A program made the position numbers and the translations under genes. Below are positions 43,536 to 52,900 of a stretch of 64,000 nucleotides of DNA, one piece after another. Source of the DNA: Promicromonospora panici (GTDB lineage: Bacteria > Actinomycetota > Actinomycetes > Actinomycetales > Cellulomonadaceae); contig NZ_UWYY01000025.1 in NCBI RefSeq assembly GCF_900608595.1, positions 31,233 to 95,232 on the forward strand, read 5' to 3'. Numbering within the stretch: position 1 is the stretch's first letter; each line of letters opens with the position of its first letter. The notes under the pieces are model-generated. The model was not told the origin of the DNA. It did no database searches and saw nothing but the letters and a program-made list of their open reading frames with translations.

Positions 43536-45005
43536 ATGAGCGCTGTCCGGGGCGGGGACTGGCATCTGCTCGACTATGACTCGGACCCTGTCCCGGCGGA
43601 GGCTTCCGGCCTGGATGAGGTGATCAGGCACTACGAGAGCATCACGACGCAGATGGAAACCCAGGCGAAGCTGCTCAAGAAGATCGGCGACGGCGACGAG
43701 ACCCTGCTCAAGGGTGTGGCCGCCGACGCCATGCGCAAGCGGTCCCGTGAGAGCGCCGACGCGCTGAACAAGGCGGCCGGCCGGTACGCCGACGTCCGCG
43801 ACGCGCTGCGCACCTACAAGCCCGCGCTGGAGACCGCACGCTCCGAGACCGGCTTCGCCCTCCGGGACGCCGAGGACGCCGCGGGCGCCCAGAGCTCGGC
43901 GGAGGGCATGCCCGACCCGGTGAACGACGACCGGCCGGACGACGCGCCGCCGCTCACCGAGGCGGACCGGCAGGCCACAGCGAACCGCTCGGGCAAGATC
44001 GAGGCCGCGAAGCAGGACCTCGCGGCGGCGAAGGCCAGAGCCGTCGCCGCGATGAGCGCGTTCGACACCGCCGCCGACGCGGCGGCCCGCAAGATCCGGG
44101 AGAACTGGGGCGACGACGGCCTGAAGCACAGCGGCTGGGAAGCGTTCCTGCACCAGCTCAACAAGATCCTCAAGAAGCTCGTCGAGATCCTGATGTACAT
44201 CGGGATGGCGCTCGCCGTGCTGAGCATCCTCATCCCGGGCCTGGGCATCCTTACCCTGCTCAGCGTCGTCGCCACGGTGATCTCGGTCGCCGCCAGCTTC
44301 ATCCTCGCCGTGCAGGGCGAGGGCAGCTGGCTGAGCGTCATCATCGGCGTGCTCAGCCTCGGCCTGATCGGGGTCGCGGCGAAGATGGCCGGCTCGCTCA
44401 AGAACGTCCAGGCCGGGCTCCTGACCAAGGGAGCCGGATCGCTCGGCAACCAGACCAAGGTGATGCAGAACCTGATGCGAGACCGGGAATGGTTGCGCAA
44501 CCTCCTGACGATCGGCGCGACGCCGAACATCGCACGCCAGATCTCCGCCCTGAGCTTCAAGATCGGCCCGCTGGGCTCCAAGCTACGTGGCTGGCAGGAC
44601 TTCGCCGGCAAGACCAGCGTGTCGCCCGGCTGGTGGCAGATCGGCAAACCGAACGCGTGGATCAAGGGCGACTTCAGCAAGCTGAGCGCGTGGTTCAAGA
44701 ACGACATCAGCCGCATCAAGACGATGTGGCCGCGCGGCGACTACCGCTGGGACCGCCTCATCGGCATCAGCGACATCAAGGACGTGCAGAAGATCAGCGC
44801 CGCCCTCAGCCAGATCGGCGTCACCGGCTTCGCCATCAAGCCGTGGATGTACATCGGGCCCATCTCGTACACGTTCTCCTGGGGCATGCGGCCGTTCAGC
44901 CTGCTCAACCCCTCCAACTTCAATCCCGCCGACCCGCGCTGGAGCCTCTACGGCTGGCGCGATGCCGACTACGCGGGCCTCTACTCGGATCAGCTGGGCC
45001 TATGA
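43536..45005 (+). CDS. Large T7SS-associated protein with WXG-like N-terminus and membrane segments
   Basis: This 489-residue protein is not a family I can name. The N-terminal ~190 residues are helical and WXG100/LXG-like (VIRHYESITTQMETQAKLL; DALRTYKPALETARSE). A hydrophobic block at ~210-285 holds two or three membrane helices (ILMYIGMALAVLSILIPGL; VISVAASFILAVQG; IIGVLSLGLIGVAAKMAG). A Trp-rich C-terminal domain of ~200 residues (RGWQDFAGKTS; RWDRLIGISDIKD; YGWRDADYAGLY) has no known motif. Such layouts occur in T7SS substrates with variable C-terminal effector domains. The stop overlaps the next start (ATGA). Confidence 0.7.
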   Translation: MSAVRGGDWHLLDYDSDPVPAEASGLDEVIRHYESITTQMETQAKLLKKIGDGDETLLKGVAADAMRKRSRESADALNKAAGRYADVRDALRTYKPALETARSETGFALRDAEDAAGAQSSAEGMPDPVNDDRPDDAPPLTEADRQATANRSGKIEAAKQDLAAAKARAVAAMSAFDTAADAAARKIRENWGDDGLKHSGWEAFLHQLNKILKKLVEILMYIGMALAVLSILIPGLGILTLLSVVATVISVAASFILAVQGEGSWLSVIIGVLSLGLIGVAAKMAGSLKNVQAGLLTKGAGSLGNQTKVMQNLMRDREWLRNLLTIGATPNIARQISALSFKIGPLGSKLRGWQDFAGKTSVSPGWWQIGKPNAWIKGDFSKLSAWFKNDISRIKTMWPRGDYRWDRLIGISDIKDVQKISAALSQIGVTGFAIKPWMYIGPISYTFSWGMRPFSLLNPSNFNPADPRWSLYGWRDADYAGLYSDQLGL

Positions 45006-45688
45006 CGACGCAGAGCAGCAACACGTCCCGCGGCGTCGACGACGTCGAGATCTCCGGCTGGACCTGGCGGATCGAGCCGCCCGTGGGCTGGCTCGTGGTC
45101 CCGGCGACCGGGCTCGACGATCCCGACGAGATCCCGGGCTGGGAGCAGGAAGCAACCGTGGTCGTCCGTGAGTCGGTCGAGCCGCGCCCGGACGAGTCCG
45201 GCGAGACGGTCGAGCTGGACGACGCCGAGCGCGCCGAGCTGGACCAGCTCGCCGCCGACTCGGTGGTGAACCTCCGGGCCTTCGCCGACGGCATGGCGCC
45301 GGGTGGCAACCGGGTCGTCAGCGCCCTCGGGGTGATGGGGAACGGGCCCGTCCCGGTCCTGGTCGCCGTGGGCGTGAGCGATCCGGCCGACCCGGACGAC
45401 GGCCTCATGGACGCGCTCGGCGCGACGGGCGGCAACCTGGCCGCGCCGCCGAACGTCGAGCACCTGGACCTGCCCGACGGCGACGGCGTGCGGGTGGTCC
45501 GCCTCGACATCGACGAAGCCGGGACCGGCTGGATGAGCGTCGCCGTCGGCCGGCGCGTCGAGCACCACGACGCCGTCGTCGACACCGTGCTGGTGTGGCG
45601 CACCGTCGACCTGTTCCTCGTCGCGGCGATGGTGGAGCTGCTCGACCAGCTCCTGCCCGCCGTGCAGATCACCCGGAGCGCACCATGA
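45002..45688 (+). CDS. Hypothetical T7SS-locus protein, member 1 of a related pair
   Basis: The 228-residue product has no signal peptide or membrane helix. It has alternating beta strands and acidic loops (ISGWTWRIEPPVGWLVVPAT; GMAPGGNRVVSALGVMG) and a helical end (DLFLVAAMVELLDQLLPAVQ). Its overall layout, a 'PPGW' opening followed by strands and a closing helix, resembles the following gene's product. Four-base overlap with the large upstream gene suggests the two proteins act together, for example as chaperone or immunity factor. That role is an inference. Confidence 0.7.
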   Translation: MTTQSSNTSRGVDDVEISGWTWRIEPPVGWLVVPATGLDDPDEIPGWEQEATVVVRESVEPRPDESGETVELDDAERAELDQLAADSVVNLRAFADGMAPGGNRVVSALGVMGNGPVPVLVAVGVSDPADPDDGLMDALGATGGNLAAPPNVEHLDLPDGDGVRVVRLDIDEAGTGWMSVAVGRRVEHHDAVVDTVLVWRTVDLFLVAAMVELLDQLLPAVQITRSAP

Positions 45689-45712
45689 ACGAAACACGAT
45701 GAGCGAAGCACG
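45685..45712. repeat. 14-bp tandem duplication joining stop and start codons
   Basis: ATGAACGAAACACG (45685-45698) is followed directly by ATGAGCGAAGCACG (45699-45712). The first copy contains the stop of one gene and the second supplies the ATG of the next. Confidence 0.85.
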
Positions 45713-46403
45713 CAACGGCATGCCGGGCGACGCCCTCGCGATCGGGAAGCCGACCGACAGCTGGGTCATGCTGCTGCCACCCGGGTGGGCGCGGTTCCCC
45801 ACGGGGGAGGGGCGGGCCCGCGAGCTGGACGACGCGATCGAGGAGGTCGTCGCCAGGGCGCTGCCGAGCGACCTGCCCCGGGACACGGCGGAGCCGCACC
45901 GGCACATGCTGCGCGACCAGCTGCACCGGACCCTCGACGGCGCGCGCGACGCGGGAAGCGGATCGGTCTACCTCCCGACCGAGCCGATGAACGGCACGAT
46001 CATCCCCGCCTCCATCACCGAGCTGGAGTTCACCAGCGACCCCGGCCGCGATCCCGTGGCCGTCGCGACCAGCATCCTCGCCGACGGGTACGAGGAGAGC
46101 GACCTGGTCGAGGTCGACGGCAGGCCCGGCGTCCGCGTCGTCGCGACCTCGCACGAGGTGCAGCAGGAGGGTGACTGGCCGGTGGTCTCCACCCGCCAGG
46201 TGCTGTACGTGGTCTCGCGCGACGACGCCGAGGGGGAGTGGCTCGCCATGTCCTTCAGCACGATCTGGAACAGCCACGACACCGAACGCCTCGCGGAGGC
46301 GCTGGTCTTCTTCTTCGACGCGGTGATGGGCACCTTCCGCTGGGCGGGCCCCGGGACCGACATCGCGAACCTGCCGGAGCGGAAGGTCCCCGGCTCCGCG
46401 TGA
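45699..46403 (+). CDS. Hypothetical T7SS-locus protein, member 2 of a related pair
   Basis: The 234-residue soluble product opens SWVMLLPPGWARFPTGEG and has a helical stretch (AIEEVVARALPSDLPRD). Strand-rich segments follow (GSVYLPTEPMNGTIIPASI; RPGVRVVATSHEVQQEG), and it closes with a helix (AEALVFFFDAVMGTF). Proteins with this 'PPGW...LPxDLPRD' opening occur near ESX genes in other actinobacteria, but I know of no function. The start lies in a 14-bp duplication of the preceding stop region, with no good ribosome site. Confidence 0.7.
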   Translation: MSEARNGMPGDALAIGKPTDSWVMLLPPGWARFPTGEGRARELDDAIEEVVARALPSDLPRDTAEPHRHMLRDQLHRTLDGARDAGSGSVYLPTEPMNGTIIPASITELEFTSDPGRDPVAVATSILADGYEESDLVEVDGRPGVRVVATSHEVQQEGDWPVVSTRQVLYVVSRDDAEGEWLAMSFSTIWNSHDTERLAEALVFFFDAVMGTFRWAGPGTDIANLPERKVPGSA

Positions 46404-46429
46404 CACATCTGACGTACCGACACATCTGA
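46402..46429. repeat. 11-bp direct repeat after the stop codon
   Basis: GACACATCTGA occurs at 46402-46412 and 46419-46429, immediately after the preceding gene's TGA. It lies upstream of the LysM-like gene. Confidence 0.75.
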
Positions 46430-46442
46430 AGACGGAGTCAAC

Positions 46443-48104
46443 GTGCACCACGTCCACCGCACCGCCCGGGCCCTCGCGGCGGCGGTCCTGTCCACGGCGT
46501 CGGCCGCCACCTTCGTCATCGCGTCCGCGGGACCGGCAGCCGCGAGCACCCTCGTGGGCAGCCACGCCGTCACCGACGCGAACCAGGACGGGGACGGCGA
46601 GCAGGTCAAGTACTACGTGCTGCGGACCAAGCCGAACGGCGAGCCGGAGTTCCTGTTCGACATCGCCCAGCGGTTCCTCGGCGACGGCAACCGGTACAAG
46701 GAGATCTTCGAGCTGAACAAGGGCCGCACGCAGCCGGACGGCGGCGTCATGACCGATGAGACCTCCGTCCTGCCGGGCTGGGTCATGCAGCTGCCCGACG
46801 ACGCCGAGGGCGAGGGCATCGAGGTCGGCGTGCTGCCGACGGGTCCGGCGGACGCCGCGCCGTCGGACGCCGCACCGTCGGACGCCGCGCCGTCGGACGC
46901 CGCGGTCGCGGTGCCGTACTACGTGATCGGCCGGACGCCGGAGGGCGAGACCGAGTACCTGTACCTGATCGCCGAGCGTTTCCTGGGCGACGGCGAGCGG
47001 CACACCGAGATCTTCGACCTGAACGAGGGCCGCACCCAGCCGGACGGGGGTGTGCTCACCGACCCCGAGGTGGTCGAGGTGGGCTGGGTGCTGCAGCTGC
47101 CCGAGGACGCCGAGGGGGAGGGCCTGCAGCACGGCCCGCTCCCTGGTCCGAGCCCGGAGGTGAGCGCACCGGCGTCGGCTGCGCCGTCGTCCGCGCCGTC
47201 GTCCGCCGCGGATGCCGGCGAGAGCGCGGCGGGCGCGCCGTCCTGGCTGGTCCCCGTGCTGATCGTGCTCGGCGGGCTGGTGCTGGCCGCCGCGGCCGCG
47301 TTCGGCGGGCTGCTCCTGGTGCGCCGGCTGCGGGCCGGCCGGGAGGAGCCGTTCGACGACAGCCTGCTGCGCACCGACACGTCGGCGGCGTGGATGGTCG
47401 ACCGGGCGCTGCGGGTGCTGATCGCCGCGTGCGATCGGGACGGCCAGGACGTGCCGCCGGTCACCGGCGTGTTCATCGAGGGCGGGGCGATGCGGCTCCG
47501 GCTGGGGACCCCGGTCTCCCCGGCGCCCGCGCCGTGGGTGGCGAACGAGGACGGGCAGAGCTGGTCCGCGCCGCTGGCCCGGCTGCAGTCGGCGGACGCC
47601 TCCGATGCCTCGACCGCGCGGTTCGCGCGCCTGGTGACCATCGGCGTGGGCGAGACGGGCCGGGTGCTCGTCGACTTCGCCTCGGCACGCGGCCTGATCA
47701 GCCTGGACGGTCCCACCAGGGCACGGCACGAGGTGCTGCGCCGGTGGCTCGGGGAGCTGACCGGCAATCCCTGGTCGAACGATCCCCGGGTCGTGATGGT
47801 CGGCAATGGCCTGCCGCAGCCCGAGCTCGCCGAGCACCTGTCGGCGATCGAGCAGGTGATCCCCGAGCTGGAGGCCGCCGACGGCGGGGTGCTGGTGCTG
47901 TCGCAGGCGCCGTCGGCGGCGCAGCAGGAGATGCTCGCGGCGCGGTTCGCGTCCACGGGGTTCGGCTGGGTGGTCATCGTGCTGGGCGAGTCGACGTCGG
48001 CGAAGTGGCGCGTCACGGCCACCGAGGACGGCTGGCTGCGCAGCGGTTTCCTGCCGGACGTGCGCTACACCGAGCAGACGGCGGTGCGACGGGCCGGTGA
48101 GTGA
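46443..48104 (+). CDS. Exported LysM-like membrane protein of the T7SS locus (paralogue 1)
   Basis: The 553-residue protein has a signal peptide ending GPAAAST. Two extracellular LysM-like modules (~55-130 and ~158-225) read YYVLRTKPNGEPEF...IAQRFLGDGNRYKEI and YYVIGRTPEGETEYLYLIAE, each ending in a W-V-x-Q-L-P strand. A repeated Ser/Ala/Asp linker comes between and after, then a membrane helix (~265-290). A cytoplasmic domain of ~260 residues (from EPFDDSLLRTDTSAAW) is nearly the same as in the next gene. It may anchor the secretion machine to peptidoglycan and present a cytoplasmic platform to EssC. GTG start. Confidence 0.75.
   Translation: MHHVHRTARALAAAVLSTASAATFVIASAGPAAASTLVGSHAVTDANQDGDGEQVKYYVLRTKPNGEPEFLFDIAQRFLGDGNRYKEIFELNKGRTQPDGGVMTDETSVLPGWVMQLPDDAEGEGIEVGVLPTGPADAAPSDAAPSDAAPSDAAVAVPYYVIGRTPEGETEYLYLIAERFLGDGERHTEIFDLNEGRTQPDGGVLTDPEVVEVGWVLQLPEDAEGEGLQHGPLPGPSPEVSAPASAAPSSAPSSAADAGESAAGAPSWLVPVLIVLGGLVLAAAAAFGGLLLVRRLRAGREEPFDDSLLRTDTSAAWMVDRALRVLIAACDRDGQDVPPVTGVFIEGGAMRLRLGTPVSPAPAPWVANEDGQSWSAPLARLQSADASDASTARFARLVTIGVGETGRVLVDFASARGLISLDGPTRARHEVLRRWLGELTGNPWSNDPRVVMVGNGLPQPELAEHLSAIEQVIPELEAADGGVLVLSQAPSAAQQEMLAARFASTGFGWVVIVLGESTSAKWRVTATEDGWLRSGFLPDVRYTEQTAVRRAGE
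46854..46899. repeat. 15-bp tandem repeat in the LysM-like gene linker
   Basis: Three units of GCCGCGCCGTCGGAC (one with a change) encode A-A-P-S-D repeats between the two LysM-like modules. Confidence 0.88.
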
Positions 48105-49947
48105 GCAACTGACGCGCGGCCTGCGGCGCGCCCTGGTGGCAGTGGTGCTGACGGCGCTCGTCGGGGCCGTCGTGCCGGTCGTACCGGAGCCGGCGCAGGC
48201 GCAGGAGGAGCCGGTGGTGCTGCTCTCGCGGGGCAAGCCGGCGGTGGCGTCGTCGCTCGAGAACCCCGACTTCCCCGCGCGCAACGCGGTGGACGGCAAC
48301 GCGCAGACCCGATGGTCCAGCGGGTTCAGCGACCCGCAGTGGATACGGATCGACCTGGAGCGGTCCACGACCGTGCACCGGGTCGAGATCGACTGGGAGG
48401 TCGAGCACTCGACGAACTATTCGATCCAGCTGTCGAACGACGGCGAGACCTGGGAGACGCACTGGTTCGGCGAGGGCGACGGCGGCCAGGACGTGATCAA
48501 CATCCTGGGCGAGGGCCGCTACGTGCAGATGTACTCCACGGCCCGGAGCGGCACGGCGGGAAACTCGATCTGGGAGCTGCGGATCTTCGGCGAGGCCAAG
48601 GCGAAGCCGGAGCCGGAACCGGTCAAGCCGACGCCGACCAAGAAGCCGGATCCCCGGCCGACGGCGTCCGATCCGCGGCCGACGAGATCCACGCCGGTGG
48701 CCCCCGCGCCGGCCCCGTCGACGTCGGCGCCCGTGCCCGAGCGCACCGGGCCGCCGGGCTCGGTCCTGTACCACGTCGTCGGCAAGACGCCGGACGGGAA
48801 GGTCGAGAAGCTCAACGACATCGCCGAGAAGTTCCTGGGCGACCGTGAGCGGTGGCCCGAGATCGCCGAGCTGACCGAGGGGCACCGGCAGCCCGACGGC
48901 AAGTACCTGACGGACCCCCGGACGTTGCGGGCCGGGTGGGTGCTCAAGATGCCCAGGGACGCCACGGGCGAGGAGCTGGTCTTCGGCCCGCTGCCAGGAT
49001 ACGAGCCGCCGTCGCGCAAGAACCCGCCCTCCCCGTCGCCGTCGGCCGAACCGACGGAGGTCACGGGCATCGACGAGGCGGGCAGCTCCGTCCCGGTCGG
49101 CCCGGTCTGGTTCGCGGTCGGGGCGGCGCTCGTGCTGGGCGCGCTGGTCTGGTTCGGCGTCTGGCTCCTGCGGCGCCGCAAGCGCAACGAGCCGTTCGAC
49201 GACAGCCTGCTGCGCACCGACACGTCGGCCGCCTGGACCGTCGACCGGTCGCTGCGGGTGCTGATGGCGGCCTGCGAGCGGGACGGGCTGGAGCTGCCCG
49301 GCATCACCGGCGTGTTCATCGAGGGCAGCTCGCTGCGGCTGCGGCTGACCAACCCGGCGTCGCCCGCCCCCGAGCCGTGGGCGGTCAGCGAGGACGGGCA
49401 GAGCTGGGCGGCGGCGCTGGCGAAGCTGCAGTCGGGCGCGGCGTCGGACGGCTCGACGGCGCGGTTCGCCCGGCTGGTCAACATGGGTATGAGCGAGACG
49501 GGCCGGGTGCTGGTCGACTTCGCGGCGGCACGTGGCGTGATCAGCCTGGACGGGCCGACTCGAGCGCGGCACGAGGTGCTCCGCCGGTGGCTCGGCGAGC
49601 TGACGGGCAACCCGTGGTCGGACGACCCGCGGGTGGTCATGGTGGGTAACGGCCTGCCGCAGCCGGAGCAGGTGGAGCACCTCGCGGGGATCGAGCAGGT
49701 TGTCCCCGAGCTGGAGGTGGGCGAGGGCGGCGTGCTGGTGCTGTCCCAGGCGCCGACGGCGGCGCAGCAGGACATGCTCGCGGCCCGGTTCGCCGGCGCG
49801 GAGTTCACATGGGTGGTGATCGTGCTCGGCTCGGCGCCGTCGGCGCGGTGGCGGTTCACCGCGGGCGACGACGGCTGGCTGCGCAGCGGGTTCCTGCCCG
49901 ACGTGCGCTACGACGAGCAGACCGCCGTCCGGCGGGGAGGCGAATGA
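48097..49947 (+). CDS. Exported discoidin-LysM-like membrane protein of the T7SS locus (paralogue 2)
   Basis: The 616-residue protein has a signal peptide ending AQAQEE and a discoidin (F5/8 type C) carbohydrate-binding domain (~40-165; ASSLENPDFPARNAVDGNAQ and ELRIFGEA). A Pro-rich spacer and one LysM-like module (VLYHVVGKTPDGKVEK...FLGDRERWPEI) follow, then a membrane helix (~345-367) and the same ~260-residue cytoplasmic domain as the upstream paralogue. The extracellular halves differ while the inner domain is kept, so the inner domain is probably the functional interface. It overlaps the upstream gene by eight bases. Confidence 0.78.
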   Translation: MSEQLTRGLRRALVAVVLTALVGAVVPVVPEPAQAQEEPVVLLSRGKPAVASSLENPDFPARNAVDGNAQTRWSSGFSDPQWIRIDLERSTTVHRVEIDWEVEHSTNYSIQLSNDGETWETHWFGEGDGGQDVINILGEGRYVQMYSTARSGTAGNSIWELRIFGEAKAKPEPEPVKPTPTKKPDPRPTASDPRPTRSTPVAPAPAPSTSAPVPERTGPPGSVLYHVVGKTPDGKVEKLNDIAEKFLGDRERWPEIAELTEGHRQPDGKYLTDPRTLRAGWVLKMPRDATGEELVFGPLPGYEPPSRKNPPSPSPSAEPTEVTGIDEAGSSVPVGPVWFAVGAALVLGALVWFGVWLLRRRKRNEPFDDSLLRTDTSAAWTVDRSLRVLMAACERDGLELPGITGVFIEGSSLRLRLTNPASPAPEPWAVSEDGQSWAAALAKLQSGAASDGSTARFARLVNMGMSETGRVLVDFAAARGVISLDGPTRARHEVLRRWLGELTGNPWSDDPRVVMVGNGLPQPEQVEHLAGIEQVVPELEVGEGGVLVLSQAPTAAQQDMLAARFAGAEFTWVVIVLGSAPSARWRFTAGDDGWLRSGFLPDVRYDEQTAVRRGGE

Positions 49948-49948
49948 C

Positions 49949-52900
49949 GTGTATGCCCTGATCACCGCGCGCCACGGGGTGCGCGAGACGATGTTGTCCC
50001 TGGACCTGGACGAGCGCACCACGGCGCAGGACCTGGCCGAGCGGCTGGCCGCCGAGGTGCGAGCGCCTCGGGGCAGCACCATGCACGTGGACGGCCGCCC
50101 GGTGCCGACCCGGTACGGCTCGGGCGACGAGGTGCTCGCGGCCGGCACGGGGGTCCGGGACGGCGCCGTCGTGACGTTCGCCCCCGACCCCGGGCGGGCC
50201 GACGGCGCGTCCGGCGGCCCGGTCGACCTGTGCGTCACGGGTGGGAGGAGCGCCGGGGCGGTGGTGCGGCTCGGCGTCGGGGAGTCCTTGGTGCAGGTCG
50301 GCCACGACGGACGTGTCCGGGTGGACGAGCCGCGCGAGGGCGGGCTGGCCGCGATCGCCGTCGTCGTCGCGATGGACGGCGGGGTGCGCGCGCGGCGCGT
50401 CCCGGACCCGCGCTCGGCCGGGCAGCTCGTCCACCTGGACCGGCAGGAGGAGCCGCTCGGCGAGGACGAGGCGCCGTGGGCGGCGGGCACGCAGCTCCGC
50501 ATCGGCGGGTGCGTGCTCACGGTCCAGCCCGCCACGCGGCCCGACGCCGACCTGCGCCCCGCGATCGAGCCGGGCCACCTGGACTACAACCGGCCGCCGC
50601 GGCTGCTGCCGCCCATGCCCGCCACGCACTTCCGCCTGCCCGCCGAGCCCCAGCCACCCAGCCGGAACCCGCTGCCGTGGCTGGCCATGGCCATGCCCGC
50701 GGTGCTGGGCATCACGATGGCGCTGGTGTTCCAGTCGCCGTACTACCTGATGTTCGCCCTGGCCTCGCCGCTGATGGGCCTGGGCACCTGGTGGATGTCG
50801 AAGCGCAACGGCTTCATCACGCACAAGGAGCGCCTCAAGCAGCACGCGGAGGAGCGGGCCGCGCTGGAGGAGGAGGTGCTCGACGCCGTCCGGCGCGAGC
50901 AGCACCGCCGCCGGGTCTCCAGCCCGGGTGCCGCCGAGCTGCGGCTGATCGCGACCACCCCGACGCGCCGCCTCTGGGAGCGTCGCAGCACGGACGGCGA
51001 CCACCTGACCGTCCGGCTCGGGCTCGCCGACGCGACCAGCCGCGTCGAGGTGGAGGACAGCGCGGAGCCCGAGCACCGCCGCAAGACCCGCGCGACGGTG
51101 CGGTCGGTGCCGGTCACGGTGCCGCTGCGGGAGGCCGGCGTGGTCGGGCTGGCGGGGCCGGGGGACTGGCCGCGCCGTCGGGCACGGTGGATCGTGGGGC
51201 AGCTCGGTGTGCTGCAGAGCCCTCGCGACGTCCAGATCTACGTGCTGACCAGCTCCGAGCACGTGCAGGAGTGGGCGTGGGCGGCGTGGCTGCCGCACGT
51301 GCGCCCGTCGTTCGGCCAGGGCGCGGTGGCCCTGATCGGGACCACCACGGAGACGCTCGCGGCGCGGGTCGCGGAGCTGACCTCGCTGATCACCCAGCGG
51401 CGGGCCGCGATGGACGCCGCCGGCGGCAAGGTCTTGTCCGGCCCGCAGGTGGTGGTCGTGCTCGATGGTGCCCGGCGCCTGCGCGCGCTGCCCGGCGTGG
51501 TGTCCGTGCTGCGCGACGGCCCCGGCGTCGGCGTGAGCGTCGTCTGCCTGGACGGCGACGAGCAGCTGCTCCCGGAGGAGTGCACGGCCGTCGCGCTCGC
51601 GCGGGTCGACGGCGGCATGACTCTGCGCCGGCAGGACGCCGACGACCTGCGATCGGTGCTGGTCGACGAGGTGGCCGACGACTGGTACGAGCCCGTCGCG
51701 CGCGCCGTCGCAGCGGTGCACGACGTGACCGCCACCGAGGGCGAGGGCCTGATCCCGGACTCGGCGCGGCTCGTCGAGGTGCTCGGCATCGAGGACGTCG
51801 ACGCCGAGCAGATGGTGGCCCGGTGGCGTGGGGTGTCCAAGGGCAGCACCACGGCGGTCGTGGGCGTGTCCCTGGACGGGCCGTTCGCGCTCGACATGGT
51901 GCGGGACGGGCCGCACGCCCTGGTGGGCGGTACCACCGGGTCGGGCAAGTCGGAGTTCCTGCAGACCGTCGTCGCGTCGCTCGCGGTGGTGAACACGCCC
52001 GAGACGATGAACTTCGTGCTGGTCGACTACAAGGGTGGCGCCGCGTTCAGCCAGTGCGAGCAGCTGCCGCACACGGTCGGCATGGTCACCGACCTCGACT
52101 CCCATCTCGTGGAGCGGGCCCTCGACTCGCTGCGCGCCGAGCTCACCTACCGGGAGCACGTGCTCGCCGAGGCAGCCGCGAAGGACCTGGAGGACTACCT
52201 CGACGCGCAGACCCGCGGGCACGTGGGCCCGACGCTGCCGCGCCTGATGATCGTCATCGACGAGTTCGCCTCGATGGCGCGCGAGCTGCCCGACTTCGTC
52301 ACCGGCCTGGTCAACATCGCCCAGCGGGGCCGCTCGCTCGGCATCCACCTGATCCTCGCGACCCAGCGCCCCTCGGGCGTCATCTCGCCCGAGATCCGCG
52401 CGAACACGAACCTGCGCGTCGCCCTCCGGATGACGGACAAGGGCGAGTCGAAGGACGTCATCGACGCCACCGAGGCCGCGGAGATCGCCAAGTCGCAGCC
52501 GGGCCGGGCCTACGCCCGGCTCGGGCACGCGTCGGTGATCCCGTTCCAGTCCGCCCGCGTGGGCGGTCGGCGCCTGTCCCTGTCCGACGTCGGGCAGGTC
52601 GAGGAGCCGTACATCGCGCGCGTGGCCGTCGCCGACCTGGGCGCCCTGCCACCCAGCCGGCCCAAGGCGAAGCGCCGTGAGGACGTCGAGACCGATCTCG
52701 CCGCGCTCGTCGCGACCCTGCGCGAGACCGCGCAGGCGGGCGGCTGGCCGGAGCCGCGGCGGCCGTGGCTGCCGGCGCTGCCGGAGCTGCTGCAGCTCGC
52801 CGAGCTGGAGCAGGCGGGCGGGGCGTCGGCGTTCGCGTGGGCGCTGGAGGACTCCCCGGCGGACCAGCGGCAGGGCCCCGCCGTGATCGACCTGGACGGC

